From Flavobacteriales bacterium UBA5081 (GTDB taxonomy: Bacteria > Bacteroidota > Bacteroidia > Flavobacteriales_E > Vicingaceae), in the NCBI GenBank assembly GCA_002415785.1, contig DIAJ01000011.1:34740-53319 (forward strand): a stretch of 18,580 bases of DNA, written 5' to 3'. The position numbers and the translations under genes were made by a program. Shown piece after piece: positions 1 to 6,584 of this stretch. How positions within the stretch are numbered: position 1 is the first letter of the stretch; each line of letters opens with the position of its first letter. The notes beneath the pieces were generated by a model. It searched no databases, was not told where the DNA came from, and was given only the letters and a program-made list of their open reading frames with translations.

Positions 1-110
1 TGGAGATCACTGAAATCATCGCCATTTAGGAGCGGAAGACTTAAATTAGGGAACAGGTCTAGATTTTTTTGTTTACTTTTTTCATCAATGGAAAAAAGTA
101 AAGACAGAGT
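1..110. repeat. Possible dispersed intergenic element with a perfect 12-bp hairpin
   Basis: Positions 72-83 (TTTACTTTTTTC) and 91-102 (GAAAAAAGTAAA) are perfect inverted arms around the 7-nt loop ATCAATG. Neither strand has a T-run after the stem, so it is not a canonical terminator, although it lies downstream of the minus-strand HAD gene. The minus strand is open from about 128 to the left edge but has no start codon. From memory, similar AT-rich hairpins next to 'KSKQKNL'-like spurious frames recur in Bacteroidota intergenic DNA, so a dispersed repeat is my preferred reading. The rest of 1-276 holds no convincing gene. Confidence 0.4.
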
Positions 111-245
111 GCTGAAAACAAAATAGTTTAGTTATTTGCTAATCAATTTAGGTAAATAAACGAATATTCATTTTTAGAAGAGTTATACACGACATATAGT
201 TTCTAAATTGGTCTAATAGCATAAAAGCTTGATTTTAAACACCAA

Positions 246-280
246 AAGCTAAGGGCTAGAAGCTAAACGCTAACAGCTAA
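246..280. repeat. Five tandem 7-bp repeats, consensus NNGCTAA
   Basis: Five consecutive heptamers are visible: AAGCTAA, GGGCTAG, AAGCTAA, ACGCTAA, CAGCTAA. The last copy overlaps the TAG stop codon of the minus-strand HAD gene (277-279), so the array starts exactly at the gene's 3' end. Several units carry the palindrome AGCT. The array may be a simple repeat or a remnant of a dispersed intergenic element; no function can be assigned. Confidence 0.7.
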
Positions 281-909
281 TAACCAACAACCCTCTCCAA
301 GCTTCTCCCCTCGCTCATGTGAAAAGTATGTAGTCCGGCTTTTTTGGCACCTACTAAATGTCCTGCCGTATCGTCGATAAAAAGAGTTTCAGAAGGAACT
401 AGATTATTGTCATTAATAACCGTTTCAAAAATTTCAACATTTGGTTTGCGTTGTCCCATTTCATGCGAAAGGTAAACGCGCTCAAAATAATCGTCTAAAT
501 TTTGAATGCCTTTCGTTTGCTTTAATTGGTTAAAAACATATTCAATATGAAGCTCATTCGTATTGCTTAAGCAGAAAGTTCTATAATCTTCTTTTAGGCT
601 GTTGAGTATGTTATAACGCTCATCAGGAATGGTCAATAACATGGCATTCCAGGCGTCGATAATAGCTTTTTCACTAATTCCATTTCCGATCATTGATTGA
701 AGTGTTTGAACAAACTCTTTCGTTGATATTTTTCCGGTTTCGTATTTCTCAAAAAAGAATTCTTTGTTCAGTTCATTCATTACTTCCTCATAGCGATCGG
801 CGCATAGCTTCTTAAAAGCTGAATCAGTGGCAGCCATATCTAAGTCAATAATGACATTGCCCAAATCAAAAATGATGTTTTTTATTTTCTTCAAGTCAAT
901 TCTATCCAT
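277..909 (-). CDS. HAD-superfamily hydrolase, subfamily IA (YihX-like phosphatase)
   Basis: A 210-residue cytosolic phosphatase of the haloacid dehalogenase superfamily. Motif I is FDLGNVIIDLD with the nucleophile Asp15; Gly17 in place of the second Asp of DxD is normal for the YihX-like group. The cap helices follow (about residues 25-95). Motif II is FCLSNTN (Ser115), motif III is the Lys of GQRKPN (Lys155), and motif IV is FIDD (Asp179-Asp180). All catalytic positions are present and the length is typical, so the enzyme should be active. YihX acts on sugar phosphates such as alpha-glucose-1-phosphate, but the substrate here cannot be read from sequence. The gene starts 28 bp after the symporter stop on the same strand and may be the last gene of the decarboxylase-symporter transcript. 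Confidence 0.9.
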   Translation of the reverse strand: MDRIDLKKIKNIIFDLGNVIIDLDMAATDSAFKKLCADRYEEVMNELNKEFFFEKYETGKISTKEFVQTLQSMIGNGISEKAIIDAWNAMLLTIPDERYNILNSLKEDYRTFCLSNTNELHIEYVFNQLKQTKGIQNLDDYFERVYLSHEMGQRKPNVEIFETVINDNNLVPSETLFIDDTAGHLVGAKKAGLHTFHMSEGRSLERVVGY

Positions 910-937
910 TCGGCAAAAATCAACTTTTCATTTAAAT

Positions 938-2437
938 TTAGGAAGCTAAATGAACAACTTCTTTGCGCGGATAAATTTTGGTAAAGATCCATCCGCTAAT
1001 CATGGCTAGCAAAAAGGAGGGAGCTAGTACATCCAGCTTTTCAAAATAAGGACCGATGGGGTCAATATTTTGAACGACAAACTTAAAAAGGGGAACTGAT
1101 AAGAAGCCGGTAATCATAGACGCAATGGCTCCTTTTTCTGAGTATGCAGGCCAAAAAAGAGAAAGAATTATAACCGGACAAAAAGTAGCAGCAATGCCTG
1201 ACCAGCCAAATATGACAAACCAAAAAACGGTTCTTCCGGGGCTAATAACTGCAACGCTCATAGCTATGCCTAAGGCAAATAAAGCCATAGCCAAAGTAAC
1301 CATTCTTGATATTCGACTCATTTTTCTTTCATCCATATTGGGGTTAAAAATTTTATGATAAAAGTCTCTAACAACAGCAGATGAAGCTAAAACCAAGAGT
1401 GAATCTATGGTAGACATGATGGCAGAAAGGATGACTGCAATATAAATGGCAATAATCGCTAACGGAAAAGCATATTCAGTCAAGGTAATTAGCGAATCTT
1501 CTCCTTGATTTCCCAAAATTGCTTCGGGATCTTGACCGGCTTCTGTAAAAAGATAACGAGCCAAAATGCCAATCGTTACTGCTGCTGCATCAGTTAAGAG
1601 TGTAAATACAATGGCTACCCAACGCCCTTTGTTGATTTCTTGAAGGTTTTTGATGGACATAAATCGCACATAAATCTGAGGAGAGCCAAGAAAACCCAAG
1701 CCAATCATAGCAAAACCGAGCATGGTAGCAACTTTCATCCAAACGTCATCACCACCACCAAAAACTGTGGTTAAACCTGGGTCTATAGCATTTAATCCAC
1801 TTATAATGTTACTTCCGTTATCTATTCCCCAATAAACCACAATGGGTAGGGCAACTAAGCCCAAAAACATGAGTAAACCTTGAAAAAAATCAGACCACAC
1901 TACAGCAACAAATCCACCGGTAAAAATATAAGCTAAAACAATTAAGAAGCCCACAATAGCTCCGGTGAAATAGTTGATTCCAAGAAAGGATTCAAAAGCT
2001 TTTCCGGTCACGTCAATTTGTGCACTAACGTAAATGATAACAAAAATAGAAAGTGCAGTAGCCGCTACAATTCTCAATATATGGGTGCTCGACTTAAAGT
2101 GACTTTCCAAAAAGTCGGGAATTGTAATTGATTGATATTTGTCGCTGAGTTTTTTAAAGCGTTTAGCCATAAAAAACCATGATACTGCTACCCCTAGCAG
2201 TTCACCAACGACCACCCAATAAGCCGAAAATCCCGCCATGGCTCCCATTCCGGTTAAACCTAAAAGTAACCAACCCGATTCTCCTGTTGCTCTTGCCGAA
2301 AATGCAACCGCCCAATAACCGATTCGCTTGCCACCAACATAGAAGTCACTAAGACTTTTGATTTGTCGAGAGGCAACGATTCCAATGATAAAAAGAATGG
2401 CAAAGTAGATGCCGAGAACGATTAATTTGGTTAGCAT
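938..2437 (-). CDS. Sodium:solute symporter (SSS family), PutP-like
   Basis: A 499-residue inner-membrane symporter of the SSS family, full length, with about 13 hydrophobic segments. It aligns well with the sodium/proline symporter PutP: DFYVGGKRIG (31-40), SGWLL (54-58), GGFVAVVWSDFFQG (174-187), GSPQIYVRFM (251-260) and MST (341-343). The last matches the PutP Na+-site residues Ser340/Thr341. The PutP residue Asp55, needed for Na+ coupling, falls in 'ASDMSGW'; here the segment is 'ATGESGW', giving Gly52 at that position with Glu53 next to it. Proline transport is therefore not assured. The gene follows the PLP decarboxylase by 6 bp, implying co-transcription, so an amino acid or amino-sulfonate/sulfinate substrate (taurine, hypotaurine, cysteine sulfinate) is possible. 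This is an inference from context. Confidence 0.9.
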   Translation of the reverse strand: MLTKLIVLGIYFAILFIIGIVASRQIKSLSDFYVGGKRIGYWAVAFSARATGESGWLLLGLTGMGAMAGFSAYWVVVGELLGVAVSWFFMAKRFKKLSDKYQSITIPDFLESHFKSSTHILRIVAATALSIFVIIYVSAQIDVTGKAFESFLGINYFTGAIVGFLIVLAYIFTGGFVAVVWSDFFQGLLMFLGLVALPIVVYWGIDNGSNIISGLNAIDPGLTTVFGGGDDVWMKVATMLGFAMIGLGFLGSPQIYVRFMSIKNLQEINKGRWVAIVFTLLTDAAAVTIGILARYLFTEAGQDPEAILGNQGEDSLITLTEYAFPLAIIAIYIAVILSAIMSTIDSLLVLASSAVVRDFYHKIFNPNMDERKMSRISRMVTLAMALFALGIAMSVAVISPGRTVFWFVIFGWSGIAATFCPVIILSLFWPAYSEKGAIASMITGFLSVPLFKFVVQNIDPIGPYFEKLDVLAPSFLLAMISGWIFTKIYPRKEVVHLAS

Positions 2438-2443
2438 TTGTGT

Positions 2444-3841
2444 CTATGTTTTTGCTGCTTGAGGCTCCATCAATTCAGCATAATGTTGCTCTACAAACTG
2501 TTCTAATGTTTTGAAAAAATTAATAATATCTTCTTTTTTGTTGTCGGCGTTAATGGTTACAAAGCGCACAAATTCTTCCGTTTTAAAAGTGCCAAAGCCC
2601 ACCATCAGTTCAGCGTGCTGGTAAAGTGCTGTACATAACTTTTCCGCCGGAATATTTTTGTAATTGAAACAGACTGAAATAGAGTTGTCGAAACTGTATA
2701 ATTGGTAGTCTTTGTTTTGTTTGATGTAATCTCTGGCGACATCTGCCAAATAGAATTGGTGATTAACAAGTTGTTCTAAGCCTTTTGTTCCGATTGATTT
2801 CCATAAAGTCCAAAATTTCAGCGCATCATTTCTTCTGCCACACTGAATAGAAGTTTTTCCTAAGTTATAATCATCGCCATCAGTTTGATAAAGATAGCGT
2901 GCGTCATTTGAAAATGAGTCAGAAAGATACCTTTTGTCTTTTGCAAGAATAATTGAACAGGTTAAAGGAGTGCCCAACATTTTGTGAGCGTTTACACTAA
3001 AAGAGTCAGCTTTTTCAGCACCTTTCACTAAGTGTTTGTACTCTTTACTAAATATAACCGCTCCACAATAAGCTCCATCAACATGTAGCCATAGTTTGTA
3101 CTTTTTACAAATTTCTGCTGTTTCTTCAATCGGGTCGAATGAACCCAGAACAGTTGTGCCTGCTGTTACATTTACAAAAAACGGCTGAAAACCTTCTGCT
3201 ATGTCTTTTTCTATTTGCTTTTCCAGCTCAGCCAACATCATAATTCCATGTTCATTCGTTGGAATGTACCTTACCTGCTTTCGTCCAACACCCATCATGG
3301 CGGCATTTTTTTCTATAGAATAATGACAGTCAGCTGAAGTGTATATGGTCATTTTATTACTCACACCATCATAACGGATGTTGCTTTCAAAAGCATCTCT
3401 CGCCATTACCATGGCCATAAAATTGCTCATAGAGCCTCCGGGAGCTATGGTTCCTCCGGAATATTGATCGTAGCCAACCAGCTCAGCCGTTCTACGAAGA
3501 ATTTCTTTTTCTACCCCCACCATCGGACCGGCTACTTTGTAGGTATACATGCTGTTGTTAAGCATAACTGCCAACAAATCTCCTAGGACAGCTTTGCTTT
3601 TCCTCCCACCAAAAAGCTGGTTGAAAAACTGTTTTGTAGCTGTTCTTGGAGTGTTCATGACTAATTTTTCCAAGCTATTGTAAAAAACATCATCGCTTGT
3701 GCCCTCGTCTTCGAGTTTTAAATCGAGAGTTTCAAATAAGCTTTCTGCTTGAATAGGTTGAGCAACCGGCTCTTTATTTTCTGCTTCTAAAAGCTGTTTA
3801 ACAATGCTTTGAAAGCGATCTAAGTCGTTTTGATTCATCAT
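2444..3841 (-). CDS. PLP-dependent group II decarboxylase, likely cysteine sulfinate decarboxylase
   Basis: A 465-residue cytosolic PLP enzyme of the glutamate / cysteine-sulfinate / aspartate decarboxylase group. Visible family motifs include NTPRTATKQFFNQLFGG (63-79), SMYTYKVAGP (97-106), APGGSMSN (133-140), DCHYSIEK with the ring-stacking His173, HVDGAYCG with Asp255 that pairs with the PLP nitrogen, NAHKML with the Schiff-base Lys287, and QCGRR (333-337). As far as I recall the sequences, it resembles animal CSAD/GADL1 along its whole length. The divergent neighbour is cysteine dioxygenase, which makes cysteine sulfinate, so decarboxylation to hypotaurine is the best functional guess. Glutamate, aspartate or diaminobutyrate as substrate cannot be excluded from sequence. 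The start is the first of two adjacent ATG codons (MMNQ); no Shine-Dalgarno is seen, as usual in this phylum. Confidence 0.85.
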   Translation of the reverse strand: MMNQNDLDRFQSIVKQLLEAENKEPVAQPIQAESLFETLDLKLEDEGTSDDVFYNSLEKLVMNTPRTATKQFFNQLFGGRKSKAVLGDLLAVMLNNSMYTYKVAGPMVGVEKEILRRTAELVGYDQYSGGTIAPGGSMSNFMAMVMARDAFESNIRYDGVSNKMTIYTSADCHYSIEKNAAMMGVGRKQVRYIPTNEHGIMMLAELEKQIEKDIAEGFQPFFVNVTAGTTVLGSFDPIEETAEICKKYKLWLHVDGAYCGAVIFSKEYKHLVKGAEKADSFSVNAHKMLGTPLTCSIILAKDKRYLSDSFSNDARYLYQTDGDDYNLGKTSIQCGRRNDALKFWTLWKSIGTKGLEQLVNHQFYLADVARDYIKQNKDYQLYSFDNSISVCFNYKNIPAEKLCTALYQHAELMVGFGTFKTEEFVRFVTINADNKKEDIINFFKTLEQFVEQHYAELMEPQAAKT

Positions 3842-3868
3842 AACGAAAGGAGAGCGACTCAGTAAAAC

Positions 3869-3899
3869 TTGAGCCTTTCTTTTAGTTTTAGTAAATTTG
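3869..3899 (+). promoter_or_regulatory. Bacteroidota-type promoter of cysteine dioxygenase
   Basis: A TTG at 3869-3871 and TAAATTTG at 3892-3899 match the Bacteroidota -33/-7 consensus (TTTG and TAnnTTTG) with a 20-nt spacer. Transcription would start near 3906, giving a leader of about 70 nt. That leader contains a 7-bp inverted repeat, CTTATTT (3940-3946) and AAATAAG (3954-3960). No matching -7 box was found for the divergent decarboxylase. Confidence 0.6.
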
Positions 3900-3976
3900 T
3901 ATGAAACTGCAAAATAAGGAAAAAGCGATGCAAAATTGACTTATTTCAGCAGAAAATAAGATAAAACTCCTCAATC

Positions 3977-4528
3977 ATGTCAAAAACCGAATCAATTACT
4001 ACTATTCAACAGCTAGTTGATGAACTCGATCAAGTAAAAGATGAAAAGGGCTATAAAAAGCTGGTTAAACGACTTGAGATACCTCTTGATGAATACGAAC
4101 CTTACGCCCATTTTTCAAAGGAACACTACACGAGAAACTGCATAGCTAGAAATAAAGATTATGAATTAATTCTTCTTTGTTGGGAAAAAGGGCAGGAGAC
4201 TCCTGTACATTGTCACAATAATCAGGAATGTTGGGTTTATGTGGTAAAAGGGGAATTTGATGAACAGCGTTTTGTTGAAAGTGAAAAACCTTCTGAAGAA
4301 ATTGAAGTGGAAGCAGAAATGCAATTAGAAGAAGATGAGGTTTCATACATGAACGACGATATGGGGTACCATAGCTTAGCCAATATTAACGATGGAAAGT
4401 CAATGAGCTTGCACCTTTATATGAATCCAATCGATGAGTGTAATGTATTTAATGAAGAGATCGGAGAGTTTGAGCGAAAAGAGTTAGAGTATTTTTCTTA
4501 TAAAGGCAAACTGCTTCAAAAAGTGTAG
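3977..4528 (+). CDS. Cysteine dioxygenase, type I
   Basis: A 183-residue cupin enzyme that oxidises L-cysteine with O2 to cysteine sulfinic acid using non-heme iron. Compared with the mammalian enzyme, the iron ligands are His78 and His80 (VHCH) and His132 (GYHS). The substrate-binding pair Tyr51/Arg53 sits in YTRN, and the Ser144-His146-Tyr148 relay sits in SLHLY. Cys85 (QECW) matches the rat Cys93 that cross-links to Tyr157, here Tyr148, so the Cys-Tyr cofactor can form; many bacterial homologues have Gly at this place. Arg53 favours cysteine over 3-mercaptopropionate. The length is slightly below the roughly 200 of the animal enzyme, complete at both ends. It diverges from the decarboxylase that would use its product and converges with the YpdA-like gene, with a 1-bp gap. 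Confidence 0.93.
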   Translation: MSKTESITTIQQLVDELDQVKDEKGYKKLVKRLEIPLDEYEPYAHFSKEHYTRNCIARNKDYELILLCWEKGQETPVHCHNNQECWVYVVKGEFDEQRFVESEKPSEEIEVEAEMQLEEDEVSYMNDDMGYHSLANINDGKSMSLHLYMNPIDECNVFNEEIGEFERKELEYFSYKGKLLQKV

Positions 4529-4529
4529 T

Positions 4530-5522
4530 TTATTTTTTTCTTACAATATCTTCAATAATCATTTTGGCGTGAATGCGTGAATTTTCAATAAACCATTTAT
4601 GCGTTTCCATACCTCCGCAAATTACTCCTGCTAAATAAATTCCCGGAACATTTGTTTCCATAGTACTTTCATTGTAGGATGGAATTTTTAGCTGTTCATC
4701 CGTAATTTGAATTCCCATTTTTTCAAGAAACGAAATATTTGGTTGATAGCCAATTAAAGCTAAAACAAAGTCGTTGTTAATTGTAACATCTTGTTCATTT
4801 TCTTTTTTAATGACTACTGCATGCTGCTTAATTTCTTTTAGCTCACTGTTAAAAAAAGCATCTATACTTCCCTCTTTTATTCGATTAATTATATCCGGTC
4901 GAACCCAGTACTTAACTCTTTCGCCAATATCATCTCCTCTAACAACCATAGTAACTTCACCACCTTTTCGGTAAATTTCTAAAGCAGCATCAACTGCGGA
5001 ATTGCTTGCTCCAACAACAACGGTTTTCATGCCCGCATAATAATGAGGGTCGTTGTAATAATGAGAAACCTTTGAAAGGTTCTCTCCCGGAATATTAAGT
5101 CGGTTGGGAATGTCGTAAAAGCCTGTAGCAACAATTATTTTATTAGCCAAGTAGCTTGATTTGTTAGTTTTTACATTAAAGCACTTTTCTTTCCTAAGAA
5201 CATTTTCTACTTTTTCGAATAGGTTGATTTTAAGATTATTGTTGCTGGCAATACGGCGGTAATATTCTAAAGCTTCCTGTTTACTTGGTTTTGGCTTAAT
5301 GCTAATAAACGGAATGTTGTCAATTTCTAGCTTCTCAGAAGTAGAGAAAAAAGTCATATTTACCGGGTAGTTGTAAAGTGAGTTAACAAGCGGACCCTTT
5401 TCAATAATCAAGTAGTTTAATTTCTTTTTTTTCGCTTCTAAACCGCATGCTAGTCCAATTGGACCGCCACCAATAATAATTAAATCAAAAGTTTTACTAC
5501 TCATATCTACAAAATTAACCAT
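4530..5522 (-). CDS. ypdA: YpdA-family FAD/NADPH-dependent oxidoreductase (putative bacillithiol disulfide reductase)
   Basis: A 330-residue flavoprotein of the thioredoxin-reductase-like fold. The FAD Rossmann motif is GGGPIG (18-23), followed by an ATG hinge (132-134), the NADPH-binding motif GASNSA (171-176), and the C-terminal FAD motif GIYLAGVICGG (294-304). There is no CxxC redox pair. YpdA of Firmicutes reduces bacillithiol disulfide and carries a conserved Cys inside GGGPCG; here that residue is Ile22, with Cys26 a few residues on, so the mechanism may differ. The start shown gives MVNFVD before MSSKTFD; Met7 (5504) is an equally good start. It sits tail to tail with cysteine dioxygenase, a thiol-metabolism context that fits a low-molecular-weight thiol role but does not prove it. 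Confidence 0.82.
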   Translation of the reverse strand: MVNFVDMSSKTFDLIIIGGGPIGLACGLEAKKKKLNYLIIEKGPLVNSLYNYPVNMTFFSTSEKLEIDNIPFISIKPKPSKQEALEYYRRIASNNNLKINLFEKVENVLRKEKCFNVKTNKSSYLANKIIVATGFYDIPNRLNIPGENLSKVSHYYNDPHYYAGMKTVVVGASNSAVDAALEIYRKGGEVTMVVRGDDIGERVKYWVRPDIINRIKEGSIDAFFNSELKEIKQHAVVIKKENEQDVTINNDFVLALIGYQPNISFLEKMGIQITDEQLKIPSYNESTMETNVPGIYLAGVICGGMETHKWFIENSRIHAKMIIEDIVRKK

Positions 5523-5562
5523 TGACTAAGTGTTTGTGTTCTAATTTTAAAGACTTATTTCT

Positions 5563-5604
5563 TGTTAATTGTTTGTATATACAGATGTATGTATTGAATT
5601 AACA
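5563..5604. promoter_or_regulatory. Inverted repeats in the divergent ypdA/usp intergenic region
   Basis: TGTTAATT (5563-5570) and AATTAACA (5597-5604) are perfect 8-bp inverted arms. Between them is a separate perfect 10-bp palindrome, TGTATATACA (5574-5583), not centred on the outer pair. The block lies between the two divergent genes and upstream of the usp promoter, so a regulator site is possible. AT-rich DNA yields such palindromes by chance, so the call is weak. Confidence 0.3.
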
Positions 5605-5619
5605 TTTTTCACTTTTCCC

Positions 5620-5649
5620 TTTGTTTTTAGATTTTATTATCTATATTTG
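5620..5649 (+). promoter_or_regulatory. Bacteroidota-type promoter of the universal stress protein gene
   Basis: TTTG (5620-5623) and TATATTTG (5642-5649) match the Bacteroidota -33/-7 consensus exactly with an 18-nt spacer. Transcription would start near 5656, leaving a leader of about 19 nt before the ATG at 5675. Confidence 0.65.
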
Positions 5650-5674
5650 AAACGCTTAACCCAAAACAATTACC

Positions 5675-6502
5675 ATGGAAGAGACCTACAAAGTGCTAGT
5701 ACCTACTGATTTTACCGCAGAAGCAGAGGCGGCTATTTCTCATGCTGCTTTTGTTGCCAAAAGTTTTGATGGCGAAGTGGTTTTGCTTCACGTAATATCA
5801 TCAGACAAGAAAAAAGAAGAAGCTCAAAGCAAGTTAGATGAAGCAGCAACGGATGCACAAAAAGCTTATGATGTAAAGGTATCCACAGAAATTAGAAAAG
5901 GGAGCATCTTTGAAAGGATTCCTGAAGTTGCAGAAGAAATAAATGCAATGTTAATTGTTATGGGAACTCACGGAGTTAAAGGTGTTCAACATTTAACAGG
6001 AAGCTATGCTCTCAAAGTGATTGGACATTCTAAAGTTCCTTTTATTGTTACTCAGAGTAAAAAATCAGATAATAAGATAAAAGACTTGGTGTTGCCGGTA
6101 AAATTTTCTGAAGAAGGCAAATCAAAACTATCAATTACGGCTAGTATTGCTAAACATTTTGGAGCCATTGTACACATTTTTGCTTCTAATGAGTCAGATG
6201 AATTTATTCGCACTAAGGTGAGTAGAGAAATTACATTTGCCAAGCACTATTTTGATGATCGTGGTGTTAAGTACGAAGTAGAAATGGCTCCGGAGCACGG
6301 TCATTTTATCCCACAAATGTTAGATTACGCAAATGATATAGATGCTGATATGATTGCCATAGTGAATTCTTCAGGTGACGGCGGTTTTTTACCTGATGTA
6401 TTTAAAGGCAGTGGAGAAGTAGATGTTTTAAATAACAAATACCAAATACCAACCATCGTATTAAATCCAACTCAGGTTTTTGTTCCTGAACACTTTGGAT
6501 AA
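5675..6502 (+). CDS. Universal stress protein, tandem UspA domains
   Basis: A 275-residue cytosolic protein with two UspA-like domains. Domain 1 (about residues 3-128) opens with YKVLVPTDFT and ends with MGTHG(8 residues)GSYALKVI, close to the nucleotide-binding pattern G-2x-G-9x-G(S/T) but one residue shorter. Domain 2 (about 135-270) opens with KDLVLPVKFS, and its matching loop NSSGDGG lacks the phosphate-binding pattern, so only the first half is likely to bind ATP. Proteins of this kind respond to stress or energy state, but the partner is unknown. The gene is monocistronic: its own promoter lies just upstream and an intrinsic terminator starts 18 bp after the stop. Confidence 0.9.
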   Translation: MEETYKVLVPTDFTAEAEAAISHAAFVAKSFDGEVVLLHVISSDKKKEEAQSKLDEAATDAQKAYDVKVSTEIRKGSIFERIPEVAEEINAMLIVMGTHGVKGVQHLTGSYALKVIGHSKVPFIVTQSKKSDNKIKDLVLPVKFSEEGKSKLSITASIAKHFGAIVHIFASNESDEFIRTKVSREITFAKHYFDDRGVKYEVEMAPEHGHFIPQMLDYANDIDADMIAIVNSSGDGGFLPDVFKGSGEVDVLNNKYQIPTIVLNPTQVFVPEHFG

Positions 6503-6520
6503 GAAAATCTTTTAAAAGTA

Positions 6521-6547
6521 AAAAAGCGGCCATCAGCCGCTTTTTTT
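6521..6547 (+). terminator. Intrinsic terminator after the universal stress protein gene
   Basis: A perfect 10-bp stem, AAAAAGCGGC (6521-6530) with GCCGCTTTTT (6536-6545), around the loop CATCA, followed by T residues to 6547. The A/T flanks would also let it work on the minus strand. The end of its T-tract runs into the first repeat of the methyltransferase operator. Confidence 0.92.
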
Positions 6548-6584
6548 GTGTTATATTTGTAACCATTGTGTAATCTTGTGTAAT
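6546..6584 (+). promoter_or_regulatory. Phased direct repeats (TTGTGTWAT) and promoter of the methyltransferase gene: candidate autoregulatory operator
   Basis: TTGTGTTAT occurs at 6546-6554, and TTGTGTAAT at 6566-6574 and 6576-6584. The spacing is 20 and 10 bp, so the repeats lie on one face of the helix. A degenerate copy (6 of 9 matches) sits at 6555-6563. The -7-like box TATATTTG (6552-6559) lies inside the array with no clear -33 box, and the last repeat abuts the ATG at 6585. The encoded methyltransferase starts with a MerR/excisionase-like HTH, which makes it the obvious candidate binder; this is an inference. Confidence 0.65.

Noticed and set aside
1..128. Minus-strand open frame at the left edge (…KSKQKNLDLFPNLSL…)
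   Set aside because: It has no start codon after the preceding stop and includes the 12-bp hairpin; it looks like intergenic repeat DNA rather than a gene.
277..909. Gly17 in place of the second motif-I aspartate of the HAD protein as a sign of inactivity
   Set aside because: DLGNV is the normal motif I of YihX-like HAD phosphatases.
1125..1358. Plus-strand open frame inside the symporter gene
   Set aside because: It is antisense to a strongly supported membrane-protein gene and has no recognisable domain. Similar antisense frames at 4146-4346, 4774-4974, 6052-6243, 6589-6771, 6796-7038, 14121-14315 and 17097-17285 were rejected for the same reason.
6546..6584. Upstream TTG start adding 13 residues (MCYICNHCVILCN) to the methyltransferase
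   Set aside because: The extension overlaps the terminator T-tract, the promoter box and the repeats. The HTH domain begins just after the ATG at 6585.
6546..6584. Phased repeats as a CRISPR array or replication iterons
   Set aside because: The units are 9 bp with 1-11-bp gaps and no spacers, and there is no replication initiator gene or DnaA-box cluster; the position at a promoter fits an operator better.
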